64,000 bases of DNA from Methanobacteriota archaeon (GTDB taxonomy: Archaea; Thermoplasmatota; Poseidoniia; Poseidoniales; Poseidoniaceae): positions 1-64,000 of the forward strand of contig PSPT01000005.1 of NCBI GenBank assembly GCA_004195635.1. The letters run 5' to 3'. Below are positions 18,556 through 27,795 of the stretch, in pieces. Positions within the stretch are counted from its first letter, which is position 1; each line of letters opens with the position of its first letter. A program made the translations under genes and the position numbers. The notes under the pieces are model-generated. The model ran no database searches and had not been told where the DNA came from. It saw nothing but the letters and a program-made list of their open reading frames with translations.

Positions 18556-19578
18556 ATGTCCGATGAGTTAAGTGATGCTGCCAATGCCCCAAAAGGTGAA
18601 ACTGCCCCAGTTGTTGAAGTGCCCGCGGAAAAACCAGAAAAGAATAATTTTGACCTGATTTCAGGTGAAGATGTGGTGTTGAAATCAAAGCCAAGTGTTT
18701 TTGCCTTTTTCTCAATGCATGTTCTTGCCGTTTTAGTTTTTTTAGCCCATTTTACGTTCAATTTCATTGATATGATGGATGATCCCGAAAATGGTATTCT
18801 CGGCTTATTAAAGGGTTTTATTGGCACTGACTTGGGCCGAGCAATTGGTTTCCCAATACTTATGCTATTCATTGCATGGATAAACCGCTGGATGAATATT
18901 AGCACTAGTGGACGATGGTTTACAACATCATTGCTTTTTATTGCCGCGCTTCCGTTCCTGCTTGGCCTTAATTCAATTATTGGCGGAACTATGGATGATT
19001 ATCCTTTGGCCTTTATTCCCGAAAACTACCCCTATGAAATAATGGGTTTCATTTGGATGGGTGTTCTTATTGGATTTACCATCTACTATACTAATTCATT
19101 TACCTATGCAGTAACAACAGATGGGCTGATATTTAGACGCTCATTTATGCTTAACAAAAACCAACGCCGCATCCTCTTCGATAATATTGTTGAAGTGAAC
19201 ATGAGTCAAGGGCCGATTGGCACGATACTTGGATTCGGAACGGTAACTCCAATGACTTCATCAGGAATTGGAATCGGTGAGGAAAGTATAGGTTTGTCTC
19301 TTGGAGCGACTACTGCAAATATGACCGCAACTGATGCTAGCGACAGTACTCAAGAAAAGGTCACAAAAGGAATTTTCAAAATGCTATTCGGATTAATGGG
19401 TGCACAGAGAACCATTCGAACAATTCGTGCAGACCCTGCAAATTGTTTCTTCAACGTCCGCAAACCTCTTGATTTGAAGATGGAAATTAATGAAAGGCAC
19501 AAGGACCGTAGCCAATCAAATCAACTTACTGAAATGAAGGATTTACTGGCTCAATCGCTTGCAGCAAAAGAAGATTGA
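18556..19578 (+). CDS. membrane protein with PH-like (DUF304/bPH2) domain
   Basis: About 340 residues. A charged N-terminus is followed by four membrane segments (about 50-200). Next comes a bacterial-PH-like unit with FTYAVTTDGLIFRRSF and RRILFDNIVEVNMSQGPIG, and then a hydrophilic C-terminus. The middle motif pattern, a strand, then I/V-xxDNIxxV, matches DUF304/bPH2 proteins, which are membrane-associated and of unknown biochemical role. I chose ATG 18556 (MSDELSDAA), preceded by GGTGAG, rather than the in-frame ATG at 18541. It stands alone. Confidence 0.82.
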   Translation: MSDELSDAANAPKGETAPVVEVPAEKPEKNNFDLISGEDVVLKSKPSVFAFFSMHVLAVLVFLAHFTFNFIDMMDDPENGILGLLKGFIGTDLGRAIGFPILMLFIAWINRWMNISTSGRWFTTSLLFIAALPFLLGLNSIIGGTMDDYPLAFIPENYPYEIMGFIWMGVLIGFTIYYTNSFTYAVTTDGLIFRRSFMLNKNQRRILFDNIVEVNMSQGPIGTILGFGTVTPMTSSGIGIGEESIGLSLGATTANMTATDASDSTQEKVTKGIFKMLFGLMGAQRTIRTIRADPANCFFNVRKPLDLKMEINERHKDRSQSNQLTEMKDLLAQSLAAKED

Positions 19579-19683
19579 ATCATTTTAGATGCCCAAAACT
19601 GAAAAAAGATGCCTTTTTCTACTTCATAATATTGAGCGTCAGCCTCATATGCTTGGGGCGACCGCCGAGGCATAGGTGAGTAC

Positions 19684-20199
19684 ATGAGTGAAGAACTAAT
19701 GCAAAATGCAGGCATGGCACTTGGAAGTGGCAACTTTGCTGAAGCAATGGAACTATTTGAGCAATATCGCAATGCAAATCCTGATGATGCCGCAGGCCAT
19801 TATGGTTGGGCTGAAGCTGCATTTATGCGAATTTCAATTGATATGAAAGAAGATGTGCCTGCAGGAAAAATAATGCAAGTTTACAAGAAGGCAATGCAAC
19901 TAGATGAGGATAATTTAGAGTATGTCGCTTCCTTCGCAAACTTCTGCTTAGATTGTGGACGTATTCCAATGGCAATAAAGGAGTACCAGCGCCTTGAGAA
20001 GATGTCTGAATTAAATGAAATTCCAGTTGAGGACACATTGTTTGATGCCAGCCGATTGATTGTTGAAGCAATTGAGAGAGTCGGTCAAGGAAGAGACAAC
20101 CCGATGATTCAGCCTTGGTTGAAGCAAGCACTCATTTGGGCAGTAGGTGGACTTGGATTCAATGCAGTTGATGCTGCTGAAACACTTTCCTCTGAGTGA
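19684..20199 (+). CDS. tetratricopeptide-like helical repeat protein
   Basis: 171 residues, soluble and almost entirely helical. NAGMALGSGNFAEAMELFEQ with NPDDAAGHYGWAEA matches a TPR unit. AMQLDEDNLEYVASFANFC with GRIPMAIKEYQRLEK gives a second, looser unit. It probably acts as a protein-protein adaptor. GGTGAG lies just before ATG 19684. It ends at the start region of truA and is probably transcribed with it. Confidence 0.82.
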   Translation: MSEELMQNAGMALGSGNFAEAMELFEQYRNANPDDAAGHYGWAEAAFMRISIDMKEDVPAGKIMQVYKKAMQLDEDNLEYVASFANFCLDCGRIPMAIKEYQRLEKMSELNEIPVEDTLFDASRLIVEAIERVGQGRDNPMIQPWLKQALIWAVGGLGFNAVDAAETLSSE

Positions 20200-20213
20200 A
20201 GGAGGCATACTAT

Positions 20214-21119
20214 ATGGAAGAGCCGGCATTGCTGGCAATTGCTATTGGCTACCTTGGCGAAGACTTTCACGGGAGCCAATATCAACCAAAAATAGAAACT
20301 GTTCAAGGAACTCTTGAGCAAATTGCCTATGAATTAACCTGGGGTGAAAAACCTCGTGAGAGGGTGCATAGCCTCAAACTCGCCAGCCGTACAGATGCGG
20401 GAGTAAATGTTAGAAAGAACATAGCAGTATTGGAATTGCCTAGACATATTTGGAAAGGCGTAGGTCAGCGTAAAATGGTGCAAGCTTTCAATGACAGACT
20501 TCCTGCAACCCTATGGGTGTGGGGGGTTTGTGAAGCACCAGTTGGGTTTGAACCACGGTTTCCACTAAATCGAACATATAGGTATAGATTAGAGGGTCTT
20601 GCAAATTGGCCCGGTTCATCTATTGAACAAATGGAAAAGTGGTTAGCAATATTTGTCGGTGAAAATGATTTCAGCAATTTTTGCAATCCAAGGGCAATTT
20701 CCGATCGGAAACGCACCATATTCTCAACTAAACCATGGGTAAATAATGGACAAGTCATTGGCTTTGAAATAACGGGGTACTCATTTATTTGGAATCAAGT
20801 GAGGAGGATCGCCCATGCTATTCTCTGTTTAGCAAGAGGAGATGTTACTATTAGTGAAGTGGAAGATGCACTATACAAACCTGAAATCCCATGTGATTTG
20901 GGAATGGCCGAACCTGATTGGCTCGTCTTGTGGGGAATGGTGCATGAAGAATTATCATTCCAAGAGCCGGAAGCAGATCTTTCACATTTTTCCAGCTCGC
21001 CAGAGTGGTTGACCTTTAGGCAAAGACAACATTGGTGTCGAGTTGCAAAAGCCGAAGTTAGAAGTTGGATGTTGCAAGACGGCTTGAGCCTTCGTTTGGC
21101 AAATTACAAGAAGGAATAA
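20214..21119 (+). CDS. truA: tRNA pseudouridine synthase A
   Basis: 302 residues. The catalytic motif SRTDAGVN contains the nucleophilic aspartate near residue 62. GYLGEDFHGSQYQP is near the N-terminus, NRTYRY in the middle, and FIWNQVRRIAHAI towards the C-terminus; all are TruA hallmarks. The enzyme isomerises uridines 38-40 in the anticodon arm. I chose ATG 20214 (MEEPALLAIAIGYLG) because GGAGG lies 8 bases upstream. A start at 20196 would place that site inside the gene. It follows the TPR gene immediately. Confidence 0.93.
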   Translation: MEEPALLAIAIGYLGEDFHGSQYQPKIETVQGTLEQIAYELTWGEKPRERVHSLKLASRTDAGVNVRKNIAVLELPRHIWKGVGQRKMVQAFNDRLPATLWVWGVCEAPVGFEPRFPLNRTYRYRLEGLANWPGSSIEQMEKWLAIFVGENDFSNFCNPRAISDRKRTIFSTKPWVNNGQVIGFEITGYSFIWNQVRRIAHAILCLARGDVTISEVEDALYKPEIPCDLGMAEPDWLVLWGMVHEELSFQEPEADLSHFSSSPEWLTFRQRQHWCRVAKAEVRSWMLQDGLSLRLANYKKE

Positions 21120-21144
21120 TATTTGCCGCAACGGCAAGTAAAAT

Positions 21145-21627
21145 CTATGCTAATACTAGTGTCACAACATCGCCATCTTTCAAATCGTATTTCTCGCGCA
21201 AAAAGCGACTACAAATGACTTCCATTACACTCGTATGGCGGGTAAGATCAGGGATTAATATTGCACAGCCAAAGGGCTTCTCATTACCGGTAGAAAACCA
21301 TGCTGCAAAGGCGGTGGCCCCGCCAAATGATACTCCATCACGCATAAAACCTTCAATGCGATGAGAGGGAATATGATCCAAATCAATTTCGTTTGCAGAG
21401 GACATTACATTTGCACTTAAATCATGAGTTTCGATACCAGATAGATTCCTCAAGGCAACAAAACGACTCAAATCTTCTTCCTCAAGTGTCACATTTAGAG
21501 TCCCTGGCCATGCAGTCACCCCAAGAACTTGCTTAAATTGCTCTTGATAATGTGCTTGGGCCATGAAAATATGTGCCCGCCCTAGTCCACTACTGACAAT
21601 ACCCGTAAGGCTATAATCATCTCGCAT
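21145..21627 (-). CDS. ribK: CTP-dependent riboflavin kinase
   Basis: 160 residues, the archaeal RibK (DUF120) family, which makes FMN from riboflavin using CTP. The N-terminus has GIVSSGLGRAHIFM (glycine-rich nucleotide loop). The middle has WPGTLNVTL, the family hallmark, and the C-terminus has LREKYDLKDGDVVTL. Length is typical for the stand-alone kinase without the HTH fusion. GGGAG and GGAG lie just before ATG 21627. It converges with truA across 25 bases. The assignment is firm and is itself a marker of an archaeal genome. Confidence 0.93.
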   Translation of the reverse strand: MRDDYSLTGIVSSGLGRAHIFMAQAHYQEQFKQVLGVTAWPGTLNVTLEEEDLSRFVALRNLSGIETHDLSANVMSSANEIDLDHIPSHRIEGFMRDGVSFGGATAFAAWFSTGNEKPFGCAILIPDLTRHTSVMEVICSRFLREKYDLKDGDVVTLVLA

Positions 21628-21681
21628 GTTTCTCCCAACTCCCCATAGATGATGATGCTTTCCGAATAAATAACAAGTAAC

Positions 21682-22602
21682 TCAAAGGTTGATTACCATG
21701 CCCTCAAAGCCAATATTCCAACCCATCTCAATTACCTTTTGATATTCGGGAGAATTTTCATTGTGAAGGGGATTCGTATGATTGATGTGAATGAAGTAAA
21801 TTTGTGGATCTCCTTCCATTCGTGACCCTACCAGTTCTAAGGTTTGGGAAACCGGAGGGTGGGGGACTTTGGCTTGACTCCTTCCTGTCAATTCAATGCT
21901 TGACCAAAAGGTTCCATCAATTAAGGCAATATCAATTTCATATTTGTCAAGTAATTCTCGTATTGAATCTTGGCCGTGAAGTGTCAAAGTTTCCTCCCAA
22001 GTATCATGATCAGGAAGAAATAGGAGGGTCTTATTTGGACCCTTAATTATCATTGCATGCGTATCTGACAATTCATCTCTATGCGGGATTTTAAGAGGCA
22101 TTACCGAAAAACCAACTTCGCGTTCTGACTGGATAGAAGAGGGCGAATATTCTTTTCCACTTTCAAATGGCTTTGACGAAAACACTCCCCGACTTAGCAT
22201 CTCAAGCCAATGAGGTGTGTTTTTCATAAGTCTAAAAAAAGAAGGGCTCGTGTAAAGTGGCAAATCTCTCACATCCATTGCAGTTTTACCAAATAGTCCT
22301 AAACCATCTACATGTCCATGATGGGCATGGGTAATCCAAAGTGAATTAATTTGCGGAGAAATTCCTGTGCTCTTTCCCCATAATTGTAATTGCCATGCAA
22401 GGTCTCGAGTTGCTTCAAATAAATGTCCGCTACCATCGTCACCAATAATGCCAAGTGAAACCGGGTGGCGCTTATTTTCTGCAATAGATGCTAAGCCAGT
22501 ACAACATTCTTTTTGGCATCCAGGTTGGGGTCGTCCCCCGTCTTGGGCAATTCCCAATAGACAAACACTGACTGCAGTTTTCGCAGCATTGACATCTCCC
22601 AT
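21682..22602 (-). CDS. PqqB-like metallo-beta-lactamase-fold hydrolase
   Basis: About 306 residues. VSVCLLGIAQDGGRPQPGC with a paired CC after it is the N-terminal PqqB-family motif. The metal motif is THAHHGHVDGL, followed later by FLPDHDTWEE and FIHINHTNPL. The family includes PqqB but also many stand-alone hydrolases in organisms that do not make PQQ, and no pqqA/C/D/E is nearby, so PQQ synthesis is unlikely. The frame is open to 22809, but that would run far into the opposite gene. I place the start at ATG 22602 (MGDVNAAK), next to the conserved motif; ATG 22677 is an alternative. Confidence 0.82.
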   Translation of the reverse strand: MGDVNAAKTAVSVCLLGIAQDGGRPQPGCQKECCTGLASIAENKRHPVSLGIIGDDGSGHLFEATRDLAWQLQLWGKSTGISPQINSLWITHAHHGHVDGLGLFGKTAMDVRDLPLYTSPSFFRLMKNTPHWLEMLSRGVFSSKPFESGKEYSPSSIQSEREVGFSVMPLKIPHRDELSDTHAMIIKGPNKTLLFLPDHDTWEETLTLHGQDSIRELLDKYEIDIALIDGTFWSSIELTGRSQAKVPHPPVSQTLELVGSRMEGDPQIYFIHINHTNPLHNENSPEYQKVIEMGWNIGFEGMVINL

Positions 22603-22690
22603 GGTACCGGCAGTAGTAGTATAGCCATATGTGTGACGGCGAAATACCCAAAGCCCACAAAGGTTAGCAGGTAGCATAGGAGAGTCTATT

Positions 22691-23872
22691 ATGCCCGGCG
22701 ACATGTCATGGATGAAAGCACGATATCTTGAATTAAGTAGCCAAAGTTTGCAATGGGAGCCACCTACATTAGAATCCGCGAGCACGCCTCGTTGTGTCTT
22801 TGATGGCAAGGAAATGATAATGCTTTCAGCAAATAATTACCTCAACTTGACGACTCACCCCAAAGTAATACAGGCAATGATTGAAGCAACTGCAAAGTAT
22901 GGAGCAGGTTCCGGCTCGGTGCGAGCTATTGCCGGCACGATGGATATTCACTTACAGGCAGAAGCAAAAGTGGCTGAATTTAAAAGAGTTGAAGCATGTT
23001 TAATCCATTCAGCAGGCTATACTGCAAATGTTGGATCAATCCCCACTCTCGTTAAGGGCAAAGATGATGTTATTATTTCAGATGCACTAAACCACGGTTC
23101 AATCATCGATGGAGTAAGATTAACCAAAGCAACTAGAGCAGTATATGGGCATAATGACATGGGTGAATTGGAAGCGGTATTAATTGCAAATCAAGACAAA
23201 GACCGAAAGTTGATTATTACCGATGGAGTATTTTCAATGGACGGAGATGTTGCCCCCTTAGACGAAGTAACAAAATTGGCTGAGGAATTTGGCGCCATGG
23301 TATATGTTGATGATTGCCATGGCGAAGGTGTGCTCGGAAAAGGCGGTGCGGGAATTGTTGATCACTTTGGGCTCCAAGGCAAGGTTGACTTTGAAATCGG
23401 TTCCTTTTCAAAAGCACTCGGTGTTCAAGGAGGAATTGTTGCTGGTTCTAAGGAGACTAAAACACATTTGCTTAACCACTCTCGTTCTTGGCTGTTATCT
23501 GGAAGTCAACCACCTGGAGTTGCTGCAGCGCAAAAAGCGGCAATTGAAGTCCTGATTGAAGAGCCGGAACATCATGCAAAACTATGGACTAATACCAACC
23601 ATTTCAGAAAAGAAATGGAGGGGCTTGGATTTGATTTGGGAGTTTCGACCACACCTATTATTCCAGTAATGTGTGGAGAATCATCTGTTGCCAAGGGCCT
23701 CGCAGAAGAGATGGGGAAACACGGAGTCATGGTTGGTGCAATTGTATTTCCGATGGTTGAGAGGAATAAATCTCGTGTCCGAAATCAACTATCAGCAGGA
23801 CTGGGTGAGACCGAATTAGATGATATTCTTCGAGCCTACGAGAGCGCGGGGAAGGCTATCGGACTTATCTAA
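22691..23872 (+). CDS. kbl: Kbl-like alpha-oxoamine synthase (glycine C-acetyltransferase type)
   Basis: 393 residues, PLP enzyme of the alpha-oxoamine synthase family. Motifs are NNYLNLTTHPKV, GSGSVRAIAGTMDIH, DALNHGSIIDGVR, TDGVFSMDGDVAPL, VDDCHGEGVLG and the PLP lysine in SFSKALGVQGG. The SMDGD and NHGSIIDG versions fit 2-amino-3-ketobutyrate CoA ligase (threonine to glycine) best. 8-amino-7-oxononanoate synthase or serine palmitoyltransferase cannot be excluded without a tree. GGAG lies 8 bases upstream of ATG 22691. No tdh (threonine dehydrogenase) is adjacent. Confidence 0.88.
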   Translation: MPGDMSWMKARYLELSSQSLQWEPPTLESASTPRCVFDGKEMIMLSANNYLNLTTHPKVIQAMIEATAKYGAGSGSVRAIAGTMDIHLQAEAKVAEFKRVEACLIHSAGYTANVGSIPTLVKGKDDVIISDALNHGSIIDGVRLTKATRAVYGHNDMGELEAVLIANQDKDRKLIITDGVFSMDGDVAPLDEVTKLAEEFGAMVYVDDCHGEGVLGKGGAGIVDHFGLQGKVDFEIGSFSKALGVQGGIVAGSKETKTHLLNHSRSWLLSGSQPPGVAAAQKAAIEVLIEEPEHHAKLWTNTNHFRKEMEGLGFDLGVSTTPIIPVMCGESSVAKGLAEEMGKHGVMVGAIVFPMVERNKSRVRNQLSAGLGETELDDILRAYESAGKAIGLI

Positions 23873-23907
23873 ATAATCAAGGAGCAATATTTTCCGATTA
23901 TTAGTTA

Positions 23908-24528
23908 TTATTCTTCTTCACCATTAGTAGATTCAAATGTTTCCACTACATTTAAAAGTTCATCATCGCCACCGGCAATATCTACATCTTCTTGAATTCG
24001 AATCGTCTTGCCTCCAAAAGGGTCATCGCCCGATTCAAGCATTGTAAGGTAACGCCATCTTGGTGCCCAGGTGACATGAACATAAATTGGGCCAGGAATA
24101 ATGATGAGCATCCATGCAATAGATGAGGTAGTTTGGATTAGTCCAGTAATAATTAATGTCAGCCACGCAAGTCCAACAAAAGGCATCAGATAGAGAATGG
24201 TACGCGGCACTTCCATGGGAGGGCGCTTGAAAATTGACATCATTATTCGAGAACAAAAACCCAAAAAGGAACATGCAAAAATAATGAATACGCCTTGATA
24301 AAACAAGGTAATCCCCCAAGTTGTTGAAACCCAACCGGTTTTGTATCCAATTGGAAAGGCTAATGCCAAAGTAATTAGAAGCCCATATAATCCTCCAATA
24401 TAGGATGGGTGATTTGCCCACAAGGGCCATGCTGCGAAACGTTGAGAAAGGCTACCCCCCAACACTACCCCTTGCTGCTCGGGATGCATCTCATTCAGCG
24501 CAGTACGCCAAGTCAATACCTTTGACAC
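23908..24528 (-). CDS. four-segment membrane protein, unknown
   Basis: 206 residues with about four membrane segments (near 40-60, 70-95, 110-128 and 132-150) and an acidic C-terminal tail of about 40 residues that should be cytoplasmic. No family was recognised. The start is GTG 24528, with GAGGG 5 bases upstream; an ATG at 24489 is the other choice. It lies tail to tail with the Kbl-like gene and 135 bases from the next minus-strand membrane protein. Confidence 0.7.
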   Translation of the reverse strand: MSKVLTWRTALNEMHPEQQGVVLGGSLSQRFAAWPLWANHPSYIGGLYGLLITLALAFPIGYKTGWVSTTWGITLFYQGVFIIFACSFLGFCSRIMMSIFKRPPMEVPRTILYLMPFVGLAWLTLIITGLIQTTSSIAWMLIIIPGPIYVHVTWAPRWRYLTMLESGDDPFGGKTIRIQEDVDIAGGDDELLNVVETFESTNGEEE

Positions 24529-24663
24529 ACATGACCCTCATGAATATAGGTAATATGTATAGGGGTAAAAAAAAGCCCTAATTAGCCGTTAATAACAATA
24601 ATACACTTATTCGACTATGCGAAAGATAATATCTATAGCAAATTTGTCAAAGTAATTTGGTGT

Positions 24664-25371
24664 TCACTTTCGAGTAGATGTAATTTCCACATATTCGTCA
24701 AGCGTACCAGGAGTAGTATCCCCCCATTCTCTGTCCAACAAACCACTCTCTTGATTTTCTCGCTCTCTGGCATTCAAAAAATGATCCTCGCTCGGAATCT
24801 CATTAGATAATAGAGCGTTTAGAATCGCAAAGTTAACCCATTGTAAAAAAGTTTTTTCTCGCCCTTTCATGACAGGAGGAAGATTTCCGAGGAAGGTGTT
24901 TTCCCCATCCTCTGCGAGAATTATTGAAACTCGAGACAAAGGATCTTTTGTCACTTTTAGAGGAGTATTCGGAATATCAAACCATCCCTTTTCTTCAGTC
25001 CAAATCTGCACTTTTGCATCCCTTTCACCAATTTCCAAATCAACCCATGGGTGATTTATGTTTACGGCCAAGGGAAAATGAAGGTAAATCCGATGAAGTT
25101 TGAATGCCATAAATAAACTGACGAAAATTACAATGGAACCAAGGAATAATATCAAGGATGACTTGCTGCTAATTGCAACTAGAAAAGTTGCGATAATAGG
25201 GGTAATGAAAAGAAACTTTATTTTTACTTTGCGATTAATATTTGCACCGATATTTGTGTGCAAAAAGTGAACCATCCCCCCATCTGGTTTGGACCACATC
25301 ATATGCCGAGAATAGCCATATGCCATTAACTCGGCGGTTTTGATTATACCTACAAAATGACCTCTAAGCAT
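24664..25371 (-). CDS. small membrane protein, unknown
   Basis: About 235 residues. Two adjacent hydrophobic segments lie near residues 50-90 (IKFLFITPIIATFLVAIS and LILFLGSIVIFVSLFMAF). A mainly hydrophilic C-terminal domain follows, containing VDLEIGERDAKVQIW and a region rich in charged residues. This resembles membrane proteins with a cytosolic beta domain, but no family was recognised. The start is either ATG 25371 or TTG 25380. A divergent DUF835 gene begins 60 bases away. Confidence 0.68.
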   Translation of the reverse strand: MLRGHFVGIIKTAELMAYGYSRHMMWSKPDGGMVHFLHTNIGANINRKVKIKFLFITPIIATFLVAISSKSSLILFLGSIVIFVSLFMAFKLHRIYLHFPLAVNINHPWVDLEIGERDAKVQIWTEEKGWFDIPNTPLKVTKDPLSRVSIILAEDGENTFLGNLPPVMKGREKTFLQWVNFAILNALLSNEIPSEDHFLNARERENQESGLLDREWGDTTPGTLDEYVEITSTRK

Positions 25372-25431
25372 TACTATCAAGCATTATGTTCAAATGTAAA
25401 AAAAGCACGAACATAAATTGAGGGCGTTAGC

Positions 25432-27795
25432 GTGGTTGAATTACCAAGAGGTGAAACTGTCGAAAACCGCCGCGGCGGCCCCGATGTTTTGCAGACTTTG
25501 GTACGTGATCAATTTGGTCAAAATGGCACTGGCTATATTCGAATTGAACGCATCCCAAAAACTGGCCATCCGCGAATTGGTCAATTGGTTATTAAAGATG
25601 GAAAACCACTCGCAGCGATTCATGAACAGGCCGCCATACGACATGGCGTTGAGGCTCTAATTGAAATTGAAGATGATGCACTATTCCTCCAATCACAACT
25701 TAGTGTCATTAAGGATGTTGAAATAGAACTGATTGCTCAACTTCATCCAGAAGCCCTCCTTAATATTTCAATGGCTTGGGAGGTGGATTCACCATTGTCA
25801 TCGGACAAGCACTGGTGGGAAGGAAGAAAGGCTACTGAAATAAAATGGTCAACAGTTGAAGAATTGCCAGAATATGAGACAGTTGTCGAGACACCAGAAT
25901 TCATTCAACGTGCTGCGGCGATAAAAAGGGCGCAGATGCAAGGGGAATTAGCGGGTGAATTGTTACCGGGCCATGTCCACCTTCTCGATGCAGAAAGGTC
26001 GGATGACGCATACAAACTCGCATTTGAGTTAGCCAGTATTGGTAGACCATTGTTGGTAATTTCAAGAACTGCGAGAGAATCTATCAGCGTAGAATATAAT
26101 ATTCCTCCATCGGCTTGTTGGTGGCTTTCAGAAAGACCAAGAAATGCCGAGCAATCCCTTGGCCCAAGATTTGAGGAAATTAGTAGAGTGATAAATGATT
26201 TCTTATGGGGCAATTTACGAGCAGTTGTATTATTCGACGGTATGGAATTTCTAAGTAGCATTCACGGCACAGAGCGGATGCTTGGATTCCTGCGAAGAAT
26301 TGCTGATGATTTCAACGATAGTGATAATTTATTGCTTATTCCTGCCGACCTTTTAGTCTGGCCTGAAAAGGAAAGAAGAAAGATTCAACGCGTAGCCGAT
26401 GAAATTCCAAGTAAATTAGTTAGTTATTGGCTTCAAGACCCTGAATTATTATCGCAGCACCCTTTTTGCGCCCCCCCCTCTGAGGAAGAAAGTAAATGGA
26501 TAGCAGATAGCCTAAAGTCTGCACTAGAAATAAGGAATAAACCTTTGGCTTCAACTGAAGAAAATAATTATCCTCGGCAACCAACCGCACAATTACCAAC
26601 AAATGATGAGGGGCTAAATGGTCCAATTTCCAACTCGGCAATACCTACTGAAGAAATTCTTGGCATTGCGAATAAATTTTCTGCTGGTGAACTTGCAAAG
26701 CAATTGCTTAGCGAAGATGAACTACAAAATGTTGATGTGAAAAGCATTAGTGTTGATTCTATTGAACAAGTTGGTCCTTCTGAAGATTGGATTCCGACCT
26801 TCCATTCTGCGGCCCCTCCAAGCGCCTCACAATCCATACCCGCCGAGCCACATCTCCCACAAACAATTACCCCTGAAACGGAGGGAAGCTACACAGAAGG
26901 GATTGCCACAAACGTTGAAAAACCACACGAAAAATACGAGGACTTAGATGAAGGTGATGAGGTTGAAGTCACTGTTAATGACCTCCCAGCAGCCGTCTTA
27001 CAGACGCTTCATAATCATCTTCCGAGAGGAAAAATAATTTCTGCTGAGTTGGAAGTAGAAGATGGACAAATGCACTATGAATTGAATGTATTTCAAGATG
27101 GTGTTGAATATGAAATTGAGATTACTCCCGAGGGCTTTGTGGTTGAGTTAGAAATAGAGTCGAGACAGGGCCCACGGAGTCCGGTTTACCTTGGGCAACG
27201 AAAAGATTTGCGAAGTGGGAGCAAATCAACTGAGCATATTTCATTAAATCTAAACGAACTTTCTGCTGCTGCGACTCTCGCAGAGAATATCTCAACAATA
27301 CCCCTTGAACACAGAGTTAAACTAAATGATAGATTGGCTAAGGCCAAACAAGCATTAGAAGCAGTAAGTACTGCAAGCATTAGTGCCGACATAAGGATTA
27401 CAAAGGCTCAATTACCTCGCCCTAGCGGTGATATTGAAAGAGAGAGGGTTGTTGGCGAATGGAACCAAGTCGCTAATTCAGCATCACTTCCACAAATAAA
27501 AAATGAGGTCCAAGCACCTCGAAAGTTACCCGATTCATGGTCAGCAGCGGCATCACATATTGGACGGCGCAAACATGATGGGCTGGAAAATATAGAGGGT
27601 ATTGGTTCTCCGCTTAGCGCCAGACCTGGAATTGAAATTACCTCTGAAGATAGAGGGAGGGAAATGTCAAGACGAGGGCAACGAGACATGTCGCTTTCAG
27701 CAATATCGCGACGTATTGCAGAACAAGATGCAATACGTATGAGAGAGGAGAAAGGAGCAAAGGTAGTAACTAAAAATCGGGGTGTAAATAAATGA
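25432..27795 (+). CDS. DUF835-domain protein with long acidic C-terminal part
   Basis: 787 residues, soluble. Residues about 180-340 match DUF835: LLPGHVHLLDAERSDDAY, then LLVISRTARESISVEYNIP, then AVVLFDGMEFLSSIHG. This domain is common in Thermoplasmata and of unknown function. The N-terminal 150 residues and the long Ser/Pro/Glu-rich C-terminal half are not recognised; a small alpha/beta unit with DEGDEVEVTVNDLPAA lies near 505-520. The start is GTG 25432 with GAGGG 7 bases upstream. The gene overlaps the next one by ATGA, so the two products are probably made together. A run of eight C residues at 26471-26478 is read through in frame. Confidence 0.82.
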   Translation: MVELPRGETVENRRGGPDVLQTLVRDQFGQNGTGYIRIERIPKTGHPRIGQLVIKDGKPLAAIHEQAAIRHGVEALIEIEDDALFLQSQLSVIKDVEIELIAQLHPEALLNISMAWEVDSPLSSDKHWWEGRKATEIKWSTVEELPEYETVVETPEFIQRAAAIKRAQMQGELAGELLPGHVHLLDAERSDDAYKLAFELASIGRPLLVISRTARESISVEYNIPPSACWWLSERPRNAEQSLGPRFEEISRVINDFLWGNLRAVVLFDGMEFLSSIHGTERMLGFLRRIADDFNDSDNLLLIPADLLVWPEKERRKIQRVADEIPSKLVSYWLQDPELLSQHPFCAPPSEEESKWIADSLKSALEIRNKPLASTEENNYPRQPTAQLPTNDEGLNGPISNSAIPTEEILGIANKFSAGELAKQLLSEDELQNVDVKSISVDSIEQVGPSEDWIPTFHSAAPPSASQSIPAEPHLPQTITPETEGSYTEGIATNVEKPHEKYEDLDEGDEVEVTVNDLPAAVLQTLHNHLPRGKIISAELEVEDGQMHYELNVFQDGVEYEIEITPEGFVVELEIESRQGPRSPVYLGQRKDLRSGSKSTEHISLNLNELSAAATLAENISTIPLEHRVKLNDRLAKAKQALEAVSTASISADIRITKAQLPRPSGDIERERVVGEWNQVANSASLPQIKNEVQAPRKLPDSWSAAASHIGRRKHDGLENIEGIGSPLSARPGIEITSEDRGREMSRRGQRDMSLSAISRRIAEQDAIRMREEKGAKVVTKNRGVNK

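Noticed and set aside
18477-18905. 142-codon minus-strand frame over the start of the PH-domain gene
   Set aside because: It is antisense to a well-supported membrane protein with a GGTGAG site; the peptide has no recognisable domain.
21682-22602. PQQ biosynthesis role for the PqqB-like gene
   Set aside because: No pqqA, C, D or E is nearby, and the family contains many stand-alone hydrolases with the same THAHxGH motif.
22603-22809. Longer N-terminus for the PqqB-like protein
   Set aside because: It would overlap the opposite Kbl gene by over 100 bases, and PqqB-family proteins begin directly at the LGxAQDGG motif.
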